Below, in pieces: positions 54,757 through 64,000 of a stretch of DNA of 64,000 nt. The notes beneath the pieces are model-generated. The model was given only the letters and a program-made list of their open reading frames with translations, did not search any database and was not told the origin of the DNA. Numbering within the stretch: position 1 is the stretch's first letter; every line of letters starts with the position of its first letter. The stretch lies in contig NZ_CP014616.1 of NCBI RefSeq assembly GCF_001590685.1, forward strand, positions 2,169,001-2,233,000, in the 5' to 3' direction. The position numbers and the translations under genes are program-made. The DNA comes from Sporosarcina psychrophila (GTDB lineage Bacteria > Bacillota > Bacilli > Bacillales_A > Planococcaceae).

Positions 54757-54798
54757 TAAAAAAAGAGTGTTCCTCGCATTATTATGCGAAGTACACTC
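54757..54798 (-). terminator. Terminator of katA
   Basis: On the minus strand GAGTGTACTTCGCAT pairs with ATGCGAGGAACACTC (54765-54798) and is followed by seven T. Confidence 0.92.
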
Positions 54799-54815
54799 CT
54801 TATTTGCTTCAATAA

Positions 54816-56303
54816 TTAATCTTCAGAACCAACAGCTGCTTCCACCTCGTGCCAAGAAACACCAAGTGCATCTGCTACACCTTGACCATAAGCAGGGTCC
54901 GCTTTGTAACAGTGAACAATATGACGAAGCTGAATATGTTTCTCAACGCCATTCATATTACGACCCGTATTTTCGAACAAAACTTGTTGTTGTTCTATGC
55001 TCATTAAGTTGAAGAGTTTACCTGGTTGCTCAAAGTAATTATCGTCATCTTCTCTGAAATTCCATTGGTCTGCTGCACCGAAAAGATCTAGTGCTGGATC
55101 TTTATATTTTGGTTGTTCTTTCCACTCACCATAGCTGTTCGGCTCATAATGAAGTGTGCTACCCATATTGCCATCGACTCTCATCGCGCCGTCACGGTGG
55201 AAACTATGAACTGGGCATTTCGGTTGGTTGACCGGAATTTGGTGATGGTTCACGCCTAAACGGTAACGCTGTGCATCTCCATAGGAGAAGAGACGACCTT
55301 GTAGCATTTTGTCCGGAGAGAAACTGATACCTGGTACAACGTTTGCGGGTGTAAAAGCAGCTTGCTCTACTTCTGCAAAATAGTTATCAGGATTTCGGTT
55401 TAATTCCCATTCGCCAACTTCAATAAGAGGGAAGTCTTTTTTATACCATACTTTTGTCAAATCAAACGGGTTGTAAGGCATATTGTTGGCTTGTTCTTCT
55501 GTCATTACTTGGATGTACATTTTCCATTTCGGGAAGTTCCCATTTTCGATATTGTCATATAGATCGCGTTGATGGCTTTCACGGTCTTTCCCAACAACTG
55601 CCTCGGCTTCTTGGTCAGTTAAGTTTTCAATGCCTTGCTGTGAACGCATATGGAATTTCACCCAAACACGTTTGTTGTCAGCGTTGATCATACTAAAGGT
55701 ATGGCTTCCGAAACCATGCATATTTCTGTACGAATTTGGAAGTCCGCGGTCACTCATAACAATTGTTACTTGGTGAAGTGCCTCAGGTAGTGATGTCCAG
55801 AAGTCCCAGTTGTTATTGGCGCTACGCATATTTGTACGTGGATCACGCTTAACAGCATGGTTCAAGTCTGGGAATTGCATTGGGTCTCTAAAGAAGAACA
55901 CAGGTGTGTTATTTCCGACAAGGTCCCAGTTACCTTCTTCTGTATAATATCTCATTGAAAATCCGCGAATATCGCGTTCTGCGTCAGCACCACCACGTTC
56001 ACCGGCTACTGTTGAGAAACGAACGAACATATCTGTTTTCTTACCAATTTCAGAGAAGATTTTTGCTTTTGTATACTGTGAAATATCATGTGTTACGGTA
56101 AATGAACCATACGCAGCAGATCCTTTTGCATGCATACGCCGTTCAGGAATAACCTCGCGATCAAAATGCGCGAGCTTCTCCAATAGCCAAACATCTTGTA
56201 ATAGTATTGGCCCTCTAGGCCCAGCAGTCATTGAGTTTTGATTATCCACAACTGGAGCACCAGCAGCAGTTGTTAATTTTTTATTATTGTCTTTTTCTGT
56301 CAT
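54816..56303 (-). CDS. katA: Monofunctional heme catalase, clade 3 type
   Basis: The 495-residue enzyme splits hydrogen peroxide. The distal His is His58 in [13 protein letters not shown]; the Asn is in [13 protein letters not shown] near 130; the proximal heme ligand is the Tyr in [14 protein letters not shown] near 340. Short length (no C-terminal flavodoxin-like domain) fits the small-subunit clade used by Bacillus KatA. A perfect palindrome ATGATAATCAT lies 34 bases before the start and may be a PerR/Fur-type site. GGGAGTG precedes the ATG. Confidence 0.97.
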   Translation of the reverse strand: MTEKDNNKKLTTAAGAPVVDNQNSMTAGPRGPILLQDVWLLEKLAHFDREVIPERRMHAKGSAAYGSFTVTHDISQYTKAKIFSEIGKKTDMFVRFSTVAGERGGADAERDIRGFSMRYYTEEGNWDLVGNNTPVFFFRDPMQFPDLNHAVKRDPRTNMRSANNNWDFWTSLPEALHQVTIVMSDRGLPNSYRNMHGFGSHTFSMINADNKRVWVKFHMRSQQGIENLTDQEAEAVVGKDRESHQRDLYDNIENGNFPKWKMYIQVMTEEQANNMPYNPFDLTKVWYKKDFPLIEVGEWELNRNPDNYFAEVEQAAFTPANVVPGISFSPDKMLQGRLFSYGDAQRYRLGVNHHQIPVNQPKCPVHSFHRDGAMRVDGNMGSTLHYEPNSYGEWKEQPKYKDPALDLFGAADQWNFREDDDNYFEQPGKLFNLMSIEQQQVLFENTGRNMNGVEKHIQLRHIVHCYKADPAYGQGVADALGVSWHEVEAAVGSED

Positions 56304-56337
56304 AGATTCTCACTCCCTAGATTGTTTTAATTCCTAC

Positions 56338-56389
56338 ATGATAATCATACTAAAAAAGAAACAATATATCTACTAATAACATCTACTAA
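56338..56389 (-). promoter_or_regulatory. Candidate regulatory sites upstream of katA
   Basis: Palindrome ATGATAATCAT (56338-56348) is partly like Fur/PerR boxes. ATCTACTAA occurs twice, at 56369-56377 and 56381-56389, 12 bases apart. Binding by PerR is plausible for a catalase but not shown. Confidence 0.4.
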
Positions 56390-56810
56390 AATTAATTCTT
56401 TTATAAAGGCTGCATATCCTCAAGTCGTAAGTAGCTTCGTATGCACTTTTACTGAATGAAGAGGGGGAGAATTACATATATCCATTCTCAATTAGAAGGT
56501 ATATAAAAAACTTAGAAATGAGACGCAGGCAATTCGGAAAATAGGATTCTCCTTCTATATTAACTTTTATTAACGGAAAAGTCAGTAAAATTATACGGGT
56601 ATGATAAAGATTAATTAAACGTTAAAGAGAATTCTGTGATTCGGCATATCTCAACAATGAAAAACTGCCTGAACAGTCAACGATAAGGTAGATTGTTCAG
56701 GCAGTTCATTTTCTCGATAAAGAGGCAATGTTAACTTGAATCAGCAGAAATCCCTACTGATTAGGAGAATTCAGACTAAAATCGCCTCGTCCTACGGAAA
56801 CAAGCGCAAT
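56390..56810. other. Intergenic region between katA and mnmH
   Basis: The only structure seen is a stem AACTGCCTGAACAGTC/GATTGTTCAGGCAGTT at about 56663-56706 with T residues on the minus-strand side, a terminator for mnmH-selD. Confidence 0.65.
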
Positions 56811-57875
56811 TCAAAATTCGGACGCAATTACACCTAGGCGCAATTGCTCTCGCTCGATTGTATGAAGAACTTTTTGAAATGCGTCTTCTATATTTTTCGC
56901 ATCGATATCTACTTTCTGTATGTCAGTATTTTGATAACCAGAATGTTTATACCTTGGATCGTAATAGTGTTCAAGTAGCAACTCGACTACCCATGCAAAC
57001 TCACCATTTTCCAAATGCGTTTCAATCTCCTTGGCAATGGGGGTATGTAATCGTTTTTTAATTAATTGAAAAGCCTCCTTGAAACGTTCCGGGTTGTTCC
57101 ACGGTTCATAGTCTGCTAAAACAATTTTGACCCGTTCCTCAAGAGGGAGGTGAATGACAATTTGCATCCCAATTTCCTTTTTCTCATAAATAAATTGCGG
57201 TAAACTTACTTTCCCAATCCGTCTGCTCTCGCCTTCTATGAAAACATACTGCTCAGTTTTAAAACGTTCTAATTCACGGACTAATAATGAGTCGAATTTT
57301 TTTTGATTGCTTGGCTCAAGTCCTATTTGTCCGAAAATAGAACCGCGATGACCAGCAATGTGTTCGAAATCGATGACTGGATAGCCATTGTTCGCTAGAC
57401 GCTTCAAAATCTCTGTTTTACCAGTACCCGTATAGCCATTCAATACAATGAAGTTTGGCGGAAAGTTCTCCTTTTCCAATTCATGAACGATCCATTGGCG
57501 ATACGAACGGATCCCTCCACTTAGTCGAGTGGTATGAATGCCCATTAAATCAAGGACAGTAGCCGCTGTCTTACTGCGCATGCCGCCACGCCAACAGAAT
57601 ACCGTCATAGGCGTTTTAATAAGTTTGAAAGCACGAATAAAATCCGGCAATTTCTCTGAAAAGACTTCAAGCCCTCTTTCCATGGCAACTTCTTGTCCAT
57701 TGTGTTTATAAAGAGTTCCGATTTCCGCGCGTTCCTCATCATCAAAGACAGGAATGTTAATGCTTCCAGGAATCGTCGCCTCATTAAACTCTTTAGGAGA
57801 ACGGACATCAATGAATGTATGTGGGCCTTTTTCTTGCAATGTAAATATATCTTCCAACATCAGATCTCGAAACAT
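56811..57875 (-). CDS. mnmH: tRNA 2-selenouridine synthase (MnmH/SelU)
   Basis: A 354-residue protein with an N-terminal rhodanese domain and a C-terminal P-loop domain, the MnmH arrangement. The rhodanese active-site Cys is Cys94 in FCWRGGMRSK; Walker A is GYTGTGKT (147-154), with HIAGHRGSIFG near 172. It converts 2-thiouridine to 2-selenouridine at the wobble position of some tRNAs using selenophosphate. selD lies 34 bases upstream in the same operon and supplies that donor. AGAAGGTG precedes the ATG. Confidence 0.95.
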   Translation of the reverse strand: MFRDLMLEDIFTLQEKGPHTFIDVRSPKEFNEATIPGSINIPVFDDEERAEIGTLYKHNGQEVAMERGLEVFSEKLPDFIRAFKLIKTPMTVFCWRGGMRSKTAATVLDLMGIHTTRLSGGIRSYRQWIVHELEKENFPPNFIVLNGYTGTGKTEILKRLANNGYPVIDFEHIAGHRGSIFGQIGLEPSNQKKFDSLLVRELERFKTEQYVFIEGESRRIGKVSLPQFIYEKKEIGMQIVIHLPLEERVKIVLADYEPWNNPERFKEAFQLIKKRLHTPIAKEIETHLENGEFAWVVELLLEHYYDPRYKHSGYQNTDIQKVDIDAKNIEDAFQKVLHTIEREQLRLGVIASEF

Positions 57876-57908
57876 TCAATACACCTTCTAACCAAAATTT
57901 ACATTTTA

Positions 57909-58958
57909 TCAAATGACAGTGATCCGTCCTTTATTATCTTCTGTTACTACGCCGATTACCCGTGCGTCTACGCCTTTTTGTTGAAGTTCATCCAACAGTT
58001 GACTCGCCTGGTCTCCAGGGAGTGCTATGAGCAGTCCACCAGAAGTAACTGCATCACATAAAATCCAACGGTCGAATTGGTCCATTGTTTCCGAGTACGT
58101 GACAACATCCGCTACGTGGGCGAAATTGTTCTTTGTTCCGCCAGGTACTTTTCCAGCTTCCGCCAGTTCTTTTGTGCGGGGGAGTGTTGGTACTTGGTCT
58201 GCAAAGATTCGAATACCCACGTCGCTTGCTTTCGCTATTTCAGATGCATGTCCAAGTAGTCCGAAGCCAGTTACATCTGTGGCAGCATGGACATCGTATG
58301 TCGCCATTGTTTCTGCCGCCGTTTTATTAAGTGTGGTCATAATTTTTGTAACATAGACAATTTCATCTTCCGATAATAAACCATTTTTCAATGAAGTTGT
58401 GTAAATCCCGACACCGATTGGTTTTGTTAAAAGTAATTTATCACCTGGTTGTGCACCGGCATTTGTTCGTACTTTATCGGGATGAACGATTCCGGTTACG
58501 GCAAGACCGAATTTTGGTTCTTGATCATCTATTGAATGTCCGCCGACGAGTGTAACTCCTGCTTCTTTTAATTTATCACCGGAACCACGAAGGATCTCTG
58601 TCAGGATTTTTTTATCCAGCGTAGCGATTGGAAAAGCAACGATGTTTAGCGCTGTAATTGGAGTTCCACCCATTGCGTAGATGTCACTGATTGCATTTGT
58701 TGCAGCAATTTGACCGAAATCGTAAGGATCGTCGACAATTGGCGTGAAAAAGTCGAGCGTCTGTACCATGGCTATTTCATCAGTCAGTTTATAAACACCC
58801 GCGTCATCGCTCGTATCGAGACCAACGAGCAAATTAGGATTGGGAGTCGCAACTGGTAGGCTACGTAATACCTCCGCCAAATCTGCAGGTCCGATTTTAC
58901 AGCCACAGCCTCCTTTTTTTGTAAGGGAAGTCAATTTTACTGGTTCAGTTTTCTCCAT
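57909..58958 (-). CDS. selD: Selenide, water dikinase (selenophosphate synthetase)
   Basis: A 349-residue ATP-dependent enzyme making selenophosphate. The catalytic pair is visible in GGCGCK (Cys18 and Lys21). GLDTSDDAGVYKL near 47 and TLDFFTPIVDDPYDFGQIAA, in part, hold the metal Asp residues; GGHSIDDQEPKFGLAVTG, near 140, is also diagnostic. The active residue is Cys, not selenocysteine. It is first in a two-gene operon with mnmH, so selenium here is used at least for tRNA. AAAGGTGG precedes the ATG. Confidence 0.96.
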   Translation of the reverse strand: MEKTEPVKLTSLTKKGGCGCKIGPADLAEVLRSLPVATPNPNLLVGLDTSDDAGVYKLTDEIAMVQTLDFFTPIVDDPYDFGQIAATNAISDIYAMGGTPITALNIVAFPIATLDKKILTEILRGSGDKLKEAGVTLVGGHSIDDQEPKFGLAVTGIVHPDKVRTNAGAQPGDKLLLTKPIGVGIYTTSLKNGLLSEDEIVYVTKIMTTLNKTAAETMATYDVHAATDVTGFGLLGHASEIAKASDVGIRIFADQVPTLPRTKELAEAGKVPGGTKNNFAHVADVVTYSETMDQFDRWILCDAVTSGGLLIALPGDQASQLLDELQQKGVDARVIGVVTEDNKGRITVI

Positions 58959-59096
58959 TATTTTTCCACCTTTCGATTACAATTCTATTTATAATCTTAA
59001 CACAATGGGAAAATAGATTTAGTATAGCAAGTCCTCGCAATCTATTTCTTATGGTAGAATATTCATAGTTCGTGCAAATTTTAAGGGGGTACAGGT

Positions 59097-60584
59097 TTGA
59101 TTCAAAAAAGAATAGCACTATCGTTACTATCTGTATTATTGTTCGTTGGAATGCTATTTACAACGGTTCCAGAACATTCAACCGTGTCTGCAGCTGTTTC
59201 GTATGAGGGTTTGGAAAACACCATTAATACGATTATGGCAGATAGTAGAATGCGTGCAGCTTCTAGCAGCGTAACCGTGCGCAAAGCTTCAACTGGGGAA
59301 ATCATCTACCAAAAACAGGGTGATAAAGGGATTACACCCGCCTCCACGCTGAAAATACTCACAGCAGCGGCAGCACTTGAGACACTTGGTGAAAATTATC
59401 GTTTCACTACAGATGTATTAACAAATGGCAAAGTAACAAATGGAATACTAGACGGAAATCTATACCTTCGCGGGACAGGCGATCCTACGTTGTTGAAAAA
59501 AGACTTTGATGATTTTGCTTCGAAGTTGGCTACACTTGGAGTCAAACGGATTTCAGGTAATCTGGTAGGGGATGACACTTGGTTCGATACGATTCGTTTA
59601 TCACCAGGTATTGATAAAAATGATGAATCTTATTACTATGCAGCTCAGATTTCAGCATTGACTGTATCTCCGAATACGGATTACGATGCTGGAACGGTCA
59701 TTGTAGACGCAAAGCCAGCTGCACGCGGGAAAGTAGCAAAAGTAATGCTAACCCCGGAAACTGACGTTGTTCGAGTGGTCAATCGTTCTAAGACAGTTCC
59801 TAAGGGGACTAAAAACACTTTGAAAATTGAACGTCAATACGGTACGAATAACATTATGATTACTGGAAATGTCCCGATTGGTTCCGCTGGCAGGAAAGAG
59901 TGGATCACTGTGTCCAACCCAACTGCCTATGCACTTGATATTTTTAAAAAATCATTACTAGCTAAAGGGATAAATTTTGATCCCTCATCTAAAGTATTAC
60001 GAGGAAAAACTCTAGAAGAATCCAAAATTCTCGTAACTAAAAATTCCATGCCATTAAAGAGCTTGATGAGACCTTTTATGAAATTAAGTAATAACTCACA
60101 TGCTGAAGTATTGGCGAAGGCAATGGGGAAAATGAAGTATGGGGATGGCAGCTGGAATGCAGGTTTACGGGTGATGCGCGACTATGCTGAGTCAGTCGGT
60201 TTAGATGTGAACGAATGGTTGTTTGAAGATGCATCCGGTATGTCCCATGCGAATAAAGTGACATCTGCACAACTGACTGAGTTATTGTATCAAGTGCGAA
60301 CGGCACCCTGGTACGGGTCGTTTGCGCAAGGACTACCTGTTGCTGGGGCACCGGACCGATTCATCGGAGGTACGCTTAGGAATCGCATGAAAACGGGAAC
60401 TGCTAAAGGTAATGTCATTGCGAAAACGGGGAGCTTGACAAATGTCAGTGCATTGGCAGGATATGCACAAACAAAAGATGGAGAAACGCTCATTTTCAGT
60501 GTCCTAACGCAGGATCACAAATCCAGTACGATTCCTATCCTAGACCGTATTGCAACTGCTATAACTAATTCAACAATTAAATAA
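59097..60584 (+). CDS. dacB: Class C penicillin-binding protein (D-Ala-D-Ala carboxypeptidase/endopeptidase)
   Basis: A 495-residue exported S13 peptidase that trims peptidoglycan. A signal peptide (about residues 1-32, ending ..TVSAAV) leads to the catalytic motifs STLK (Ser83, Lys86), SNN near 331 and KTGS near 443. The large inserted domains between SxxK and SxN (about 120-310) mark the PBP4/DacC type. Start is TTG at 59097 after AAGGGGG. It is a single gene ending in a terminator at 60598-60630. Confidence 0.93.
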   Translation: MIQKRIALSLLSVLLFVGMLFTTVPEHSTVSAAVSYEGLENTINTIMADSRMRAASSSVTVRKASTGEIIYQKQGDKGITPASTLKILTAAAALETLGENYRFTTDVLTNGKVTNGILDGNLYLRGTGDPTLLKKDFDDFASKLATLGVKRISGNLVGDDTWFDTIRLSPGIDKNDESYYYAAQISALTVSPNTDYDAGTVIVDAKPAARGKVAKVMLTPETDVVRVVNRSKTVPKGTKNTLKIERQYGTNNIMITGNVPIGSAGRKEWITVSNPTAYALDIFKKSLLAKGINFDPSSKVLRGKTLEESKILVTKNSMPLKSLMRPFMKLSNNSHAEVLAKAMGKMKYGDGSWNAGLRVMRDYAESVGLDVNEWLFEDASGMSHANKVTSAQLTELLYQVRTAPWYGSFAQGLPVAGAPDRFIGGTLRNRMKTGTAKGNVIAKTGSLTNVSALAGYAQTKDGETLIFSVLTQDHKSSTIPILDRIATAITNSTIK

Positions 60585-60597
60585 TAATGTGAATTTG

Positions 60598-60630
60598 AAC
60601 ATCGGGATATATTTACCTCGATGTTTTTTT
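60598..60630 (+). terminator. Terminator after dacB
   Basis: AACATCG pairs with CGATGTT (60598-60604 with 60619-60625), followed by T residues. Confidence 0.8.
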
Positions 60631-60744
60631 AGTGTCATGTATTTTTTTGTAATAATTACTTTCTGGACATTTTGGGTATAGCAAGAAATACATATGTACA
60701 ATTTGAGTATTCAATGCATAAATCAGATGTCGGGAGGAAGTTAT

Positions 60745-61593
60745 GTGGAGTATAAAGGCAGAAAAGGAAGTTCGAATGTTGAAGATCGAAGAGGCAAGGG
60801 AAAAGGGGGTATAGCATTAGCCGGGGGCGGTATTGGCGGCTTAATTCTTATACTTATTATTACTTTTCTTGGAGGCAGTCCAAGTGAAGTTTTGAATGAC
60901 TTACAAGGTGCGGATTCGGGTCCCTCGGTTCCATATGAAGAAACGGCTGAAGAAAAGGAGCTTGCGGAATTTGTTTCAGTAGTTCTTGCAGATACAGAAG
61001 TTGTTTGGACAAAATTGTTCCGCGAACAAGGGTTGGAATACGAGGAACCAATCCTCGTGTTATATACAGATAGCGTTCAATCTGCGTGTGGAGCAGCAGG
61101 AGCATCCGTTGGACCATTTTATTGTCCAGGCGACCACAAACTTTATATTGATTTAAGTTTCTATCAAGAACTTCAAGACAAGTTCCAAGCTCCTGGGGAT
61201 TTTGCGATGGCCTATGTTGTGGCGCATGAGGTAGGACATCATGTACAAACCCTATTAGGCATCAATGAGCAAGTGAGTGCTCTTCGCCCAAAACTGAGCA
61301 CAGAAGAGTTTAATAAATATTCGGTACGCCTTGAATTACAGGCAGATTATTTTGCTGGTGTGTGGGCAAGGCATCAGAAGGACATGAATTTTCTTGAAGA
61401 AGGTGATCTTGATGAAGCCATTACAGCAGCGAGTGCTGTAGGTGATGACCGCATTCAGGAACAAGCCCAGGGGTATATTGTCCCCGACAGCTTTACTCAC
61501 GGAACTTCTGAACAAAGGAAGCGCTGGTTTACTAAAGGATTTGAAAACGGCACCATTGAGGGTGGTGATACATTTAAAGCAAGTGGATTGTAA
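60745..61593 (+). CDS. YpfJ-like neutral zinc metallopeptidase
   Basis: A 282-residue membrane-anchored protein of the YpfJ (KPN_02809) family. A basic, Gly-rich N-terminus (GRKGSS...RRGKGKGG) is followed by one helix (about residues 22-43) and an outside peptidase domain with HEVGHH at 161-166 and LQADYFAGVWARH near 210. PFYCPGDHKLYIDL (near 124) is a family signature. Start is GTG at 60745, seven bases after GGGAGG; the earlier ATG at 60694 lacks a site. The natural substrate is unknown. Confidence 0.88.
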   Translation: MEYKGRKGSSNVEDRRGKGKGGIALAGGGIGGLILILIITFLGGSPSEVLNDLQGADSGPSVPYEETAEEKELAEFVSVVLADTEVVWTKLFREQGLEYEEPILVLYTDSVQSACGAAGASVGPFYCPGDHKLYIDLSFYQELQDKFQAPGDFAMAYVVAHEVGHHVQTLLGINEQVSALRPKLSTEEFNKYSVRLELQADYFAGVWARHQKDMNFLEEGDLDEAITAASAVGDDRIQEQAQGYIVPDSFTHGTSEQRKRWFTKGFENGTIEGGDTFKASGL

Positions 61594-61636
61594 AAGAATC
61601 ATGGAGGTGACAAGGGTTTCCTCCATGGCACAATGA

Positions 61637-61677
61637 AAAAATCTTGCTTAGGACATAATCGCCATAAGCAAGATTTT
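61637..61677. terminator. Shared terminator between the peptidase gene and ilvA
   Basis: AAAATCTTGCTTA pairs with TAAGCAAGATTTT (to 61677), with A/T tracts on both sides, serving the two convergent genes. Confidence 0.85.
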
Positions 61678-61694
61678 AATTATCAAAAAGCAAG

Positions 61695-62963
61695 TTAGAT
61701 AAGTAACTCAAATAATGTGCTATCATTGTTAACCTCTTTAAAAGAGAAACCACAATCATGCATTCGCTGAATAAGTCCTTCGTAGTCTGACTTCCTCTTT
61801 ACTTCAATGCCTACAAGTCCAGGGCCGCTTTCTTTGTTGTTTTTCTTTGTATATTCAAATGTAGTGATATCGTCGTCAGGTCCAAGTACTTCATCTAAGA
61901 ATTGACGTAACGCACCAGAACGCTGAGGAAAGTTAACAATGAAATAATAAAGAAGTCCTTCATAAATCAATGATTTATCTTTAATTTCCTGCATTCGACC
62001 AATATCATTATTCCCGCCACTTATGACACATACGACAGACTTCCCCCTAATCTCATCTTTATAAAAATCCAATGCGGCGATAGATAACGCACCTGCTGGT
62101 TCTACGATAATTGCATGTTGGTTATATAATTCCAAGATAGACGTACACACTTTACCTTCTGGAACTAGTACAATGTCTTCCAGGTACTTACGGCAAATTT
62201 CAAATGTGTGTTGGCCGGCACTTTGTACGGCTGCCCCATCAACGAATTTATCGATTGTATCCAAGGTTGTCACTTCATTATTCTTTAATGCTGCTTTCAT
62301 ACTAGCAGCACCTTCAGGCTCTACACCAATCATACGTGTATGTGGTGACAGGTTTTTAATATAAGTACTCAAACCAGACATAAGGCCGCCGCCCCCAATA
62401 CTGGCAAAGACAAAATCAACAGGTTCCTCTATATCATTCATGATTTCAACCGCGACTGTTCCTTGTCCGGCAATGACATCGTAATCGTCAAATGGGTGGA
62501 TGAAAATTCTGTCTTCAGCAGTCGCACATTCGACCGCTGAAGCGGATGAATCATCAAATGTATCGCCTACTAAAATGATTTCTACATAATTCCGTCCAAA
62601 CATTTTCACTTGGTTAATTTTTTGCTTCGGAGTTGTCTGTGGCATGAATATTTTTGCGTCAATACCTAGATGCGCACAAGCAAAAGCGACTCCTTGCGCA
62701 TGATTACCAGCGCTGGCACAGACAACACCTTTTTCAAGCGCAGCTGCTTCTATTGTTTTGATTTTATAATAGGCACCCCGTAATTTAAAGGAACGAACAT
62801 GTTGTAAATCTTCCCTTTTTACATAGACTCGACAGTCGTATTTTTCTGATAGTCGTTCATTCTTTTGTAGAGGAGTATGTGCGACTACATCTTTTAGTAA
62901 TTGATTGGCAATCAGTATATCCTCGACTTGAATTCCAGTTGGTTCCGTCTTTGTTAGATTCAT
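61695..62963 (-). CDS. ilvA: Threonine dehydratase (deaminase), biosynthetic
   Basis: A 422-residue PLP enzyme turning threonine into 2-oxobutanoate for isoleucine. The PLP lysine is Lys60 in VRSFKLRGAYYK; SAGNHAQGVAFA near 84 and the GGGGL loop near 190 bind PLP phosphate. The C-terminal single ACT-like regulatory domain (about 335-422) marks the short Bacillus-type enzyme. The ATG at 62963 aligns with the B. subtilis start as I recall it, though GGAGGG is 14 bases away; the alternative ATG at 62984 overlaps that site. It is a single gene. Confidence 0.94.
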   Translation of the reverse strand: MNLTKTEPTGIQVEDILIANQLLKDVVAHTPLQKNERLSEKYDCRVYVKREDLQHVRSFKLRGAYYKIKTIEAAALEKGVVCASAGNHAQGVAFACAHLGIDAKIFMPQTTPKQKINQVKMFGRNYVEIILVGDTFDDSSASAVECATAEDRIFIHPFDDYDVIAGQGTVAVEIMNDIEEPVDFVFASIGGGGLMSGLSTYIKNLSPHTRMIGVEPEGAASMKAALKNNEVTTLDTIDKFVDGAAVQSAGQHTFEICRKYLEDIVLVPEGKVCTSILELYNQHAIIVEPAGALSIAALDFYKDEIRGKSVVCVISGGNNDIGRMQEIKDKSLIYEGLLYYFIVNFPQRSGALRQFLDEVLGPDDDITTFEYTKKNNKESGPGLVGIEVKRKSDYEGLIQRMHDCGFSFKEVNNDSTLFELLI

Positions 62964-63085
62964 AGTAATCTCAGCACCCTCCATATAAATAGATCATTTT
63001 TCTATACTAACATGACAGAAGGAGAATAAACACATCAATGTTTGTAATTATGAGTTAATTTCGAAAGGGAAAATGGCAATCTGTC

Positions 63086-63985
63086 TTATCTAGTTAGAAT
63101 AAGATTCAATGCTTTTTCATGAATTGCAACATGGAGTGGGGTGGACTTTATAACTTCTCCATCGATGATTGCGAGAATTGGCCTGTCTGTTTCAATTGTG
63201 ATTTCTTTTCCCGTTCTGTATGTAACGCCTTTCCTGAGAATCGGTTGACCCCGAAGCAAAGCAGGAAATAGGCGCATTAAGATATTCATCCGCCCTACAT
63301 CATGAAGCATTGTAATATTTAACATACTATCTGTTGGAGAGGCTCCGGGACAAACGACTAATCCGCCGCCATAGGAGGAAGTATTTCCACAAGCAGTGAG
63401 CCAGGTAATAGCGTATGTATAGGTCATATCATCGATTGTGACTGTACTTTTAAACGTCTTAAATGACAGTAACTCAATTATCGCAGCAATGGTATAAGTG
63501 AATGAACTTAAGCCAAGCTTATTTAATATCGGTTTGTAAAATGAGTGATTTACACGTTGACCAATCCTTGCATCAAGCCCGATTCCAGCGACAGTAATGC
63601 CAAAACGGTCATTTATGTTTAATAAATCAATGGCAACAGTCCGATGCTCTAATAGTCCTTTGATAAACTGATCAGGGTGAGTAGTTAGGCGGAACATCCG
63701 AGCAGTGTCATTTCCTGAACCAGCAGGTAGAATAGCGAGTGGAATACCGGTTCCAGCAATGTCTTGTATGACAGAACTCATTGTGCCATCTCCACCGATA
63801 ACTGTCACAGCATGAATGGTAGTTTACTGAGAGTAAGTTGTGATGAATTTGCGTCCTGTAACTTCTGAATCAATGACAATCACACTGTATTCTCTATTTT
63901 TTTGCTTCAATTTCTTCTCGATTTCATCCCATAATGAGCAAGCTTGGCCATTTCCCGATAATGGATTTACGATGAAAAGATACAT
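63086..63985 (-). pseudogene. Diacylglycerol-kinase-family gene interrupted by a stop codon
   Basis: Reading from ATG 63985 (GGGGT upstream), 53 codons (MYLFIVNPLSGNGQA...) are followed by TAA at 63826-63824. The same frame then continues TTIHAVTVIGGDGTMSSVIQ to a normal end at 63086. The whole frame matches DagK/YtlR-type lipid kinases: NPLSGNG near the start, the GGDGT active loop, and PAGSGNDTARMF. A single base change (CAA to TAA) would explain it. A downstream GTG at 63808 could start a protein lacking the first 59 residues, but without a ribosome site. Confidence 0.88.
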
Positions 63986-64000
63986 AACATACCCCAATGC

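Overview
The window reads as an AT-rich Bacillales chromosome, most likely Planococcaceae (Sporosarcina-like). This is inferred from gene content: a glmS ribozyme, an S-box riboswitch ahead of sulfate-assimilation genes, bacterial nitric oxide synthase, YezD, a YdbM-like protein and strong AGGAGG-type ribosome sites. Genes lie on both strands. I see no rRNA, tRNA or CRISPR array.

Layout. 1-8.2 kb: the tail of an unknown gene, a GNAT acetyltransferase, an asparaginase-II family enzyme, CutC, a protein with HhH-GPD-like motifs, the glmS ribozyme with glmS, a small RpoA-CTD-like protein and a PaiB-family protein. 8.3-10.8 kb: arsR-arsB-arsC followed by a second ars-type operator and a decayed ORF. 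10.9-13.2 kb: a macrolide-resistance-like cassette. It has a Mef-type MFS pump and a broken Msr/Vga-type ABC-F gene behind three short leader peptides with alternative hairpins. 13.7-24.4 kb: housekeeping and accessory genes (XRE-cupin regulator facing a LysE exporter, guaC, glnA, nitric oxide synthase, an HrtBA-like transporter, a HEAT-repeat protein, a GGDEF protein).

25-53 kb is a long run of nitrogen and sulfur acquisition genes. It starts with an amino-acid ABC importer whose operon holds a lysine-6-dehydrogenase-like gene. Next come a YdbM-like flavoprotein with a TcyJKLMN-like importer, then a TraB-family protein and an EamA transporter. An S-box riboswitch precedes cysC, and a separate promoter with an unexplained leader and terminator precedes cysH-sat-sumT-sirB-yezD-cysJ-cysI. 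An IS3-family element sits in a REP-like repeat array between cysI and sirC-cysK. An SsuBCA-type importer with a duplicated binding-protein gene follows, then a heme O synthase gene. Together these take sulfate to sulfide (with siroheme made for CysI), fix it into cysteine, and import organic sulfur and amino acids.

53.6-64 kb: a GalT-like HIT enzyme, catalase, mnmH-selD (tRNA selenouridine), a class C penicillin-binding protein, a YpfJ-like zinc peptidase, ilvA, and a diacylglycerol-kinase-like gene broken by one stop codon.

Items most worth a second look are the three-leader resistance cassette, the cysH leader of unknown type, the shared 17-base motif upstream of cysJ and ssuB, the lysine-dehydrogenase/importer operon with an internal terminator, and the duplicated ssuA unit. 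All functional names come from reading motifs; no database search was run.
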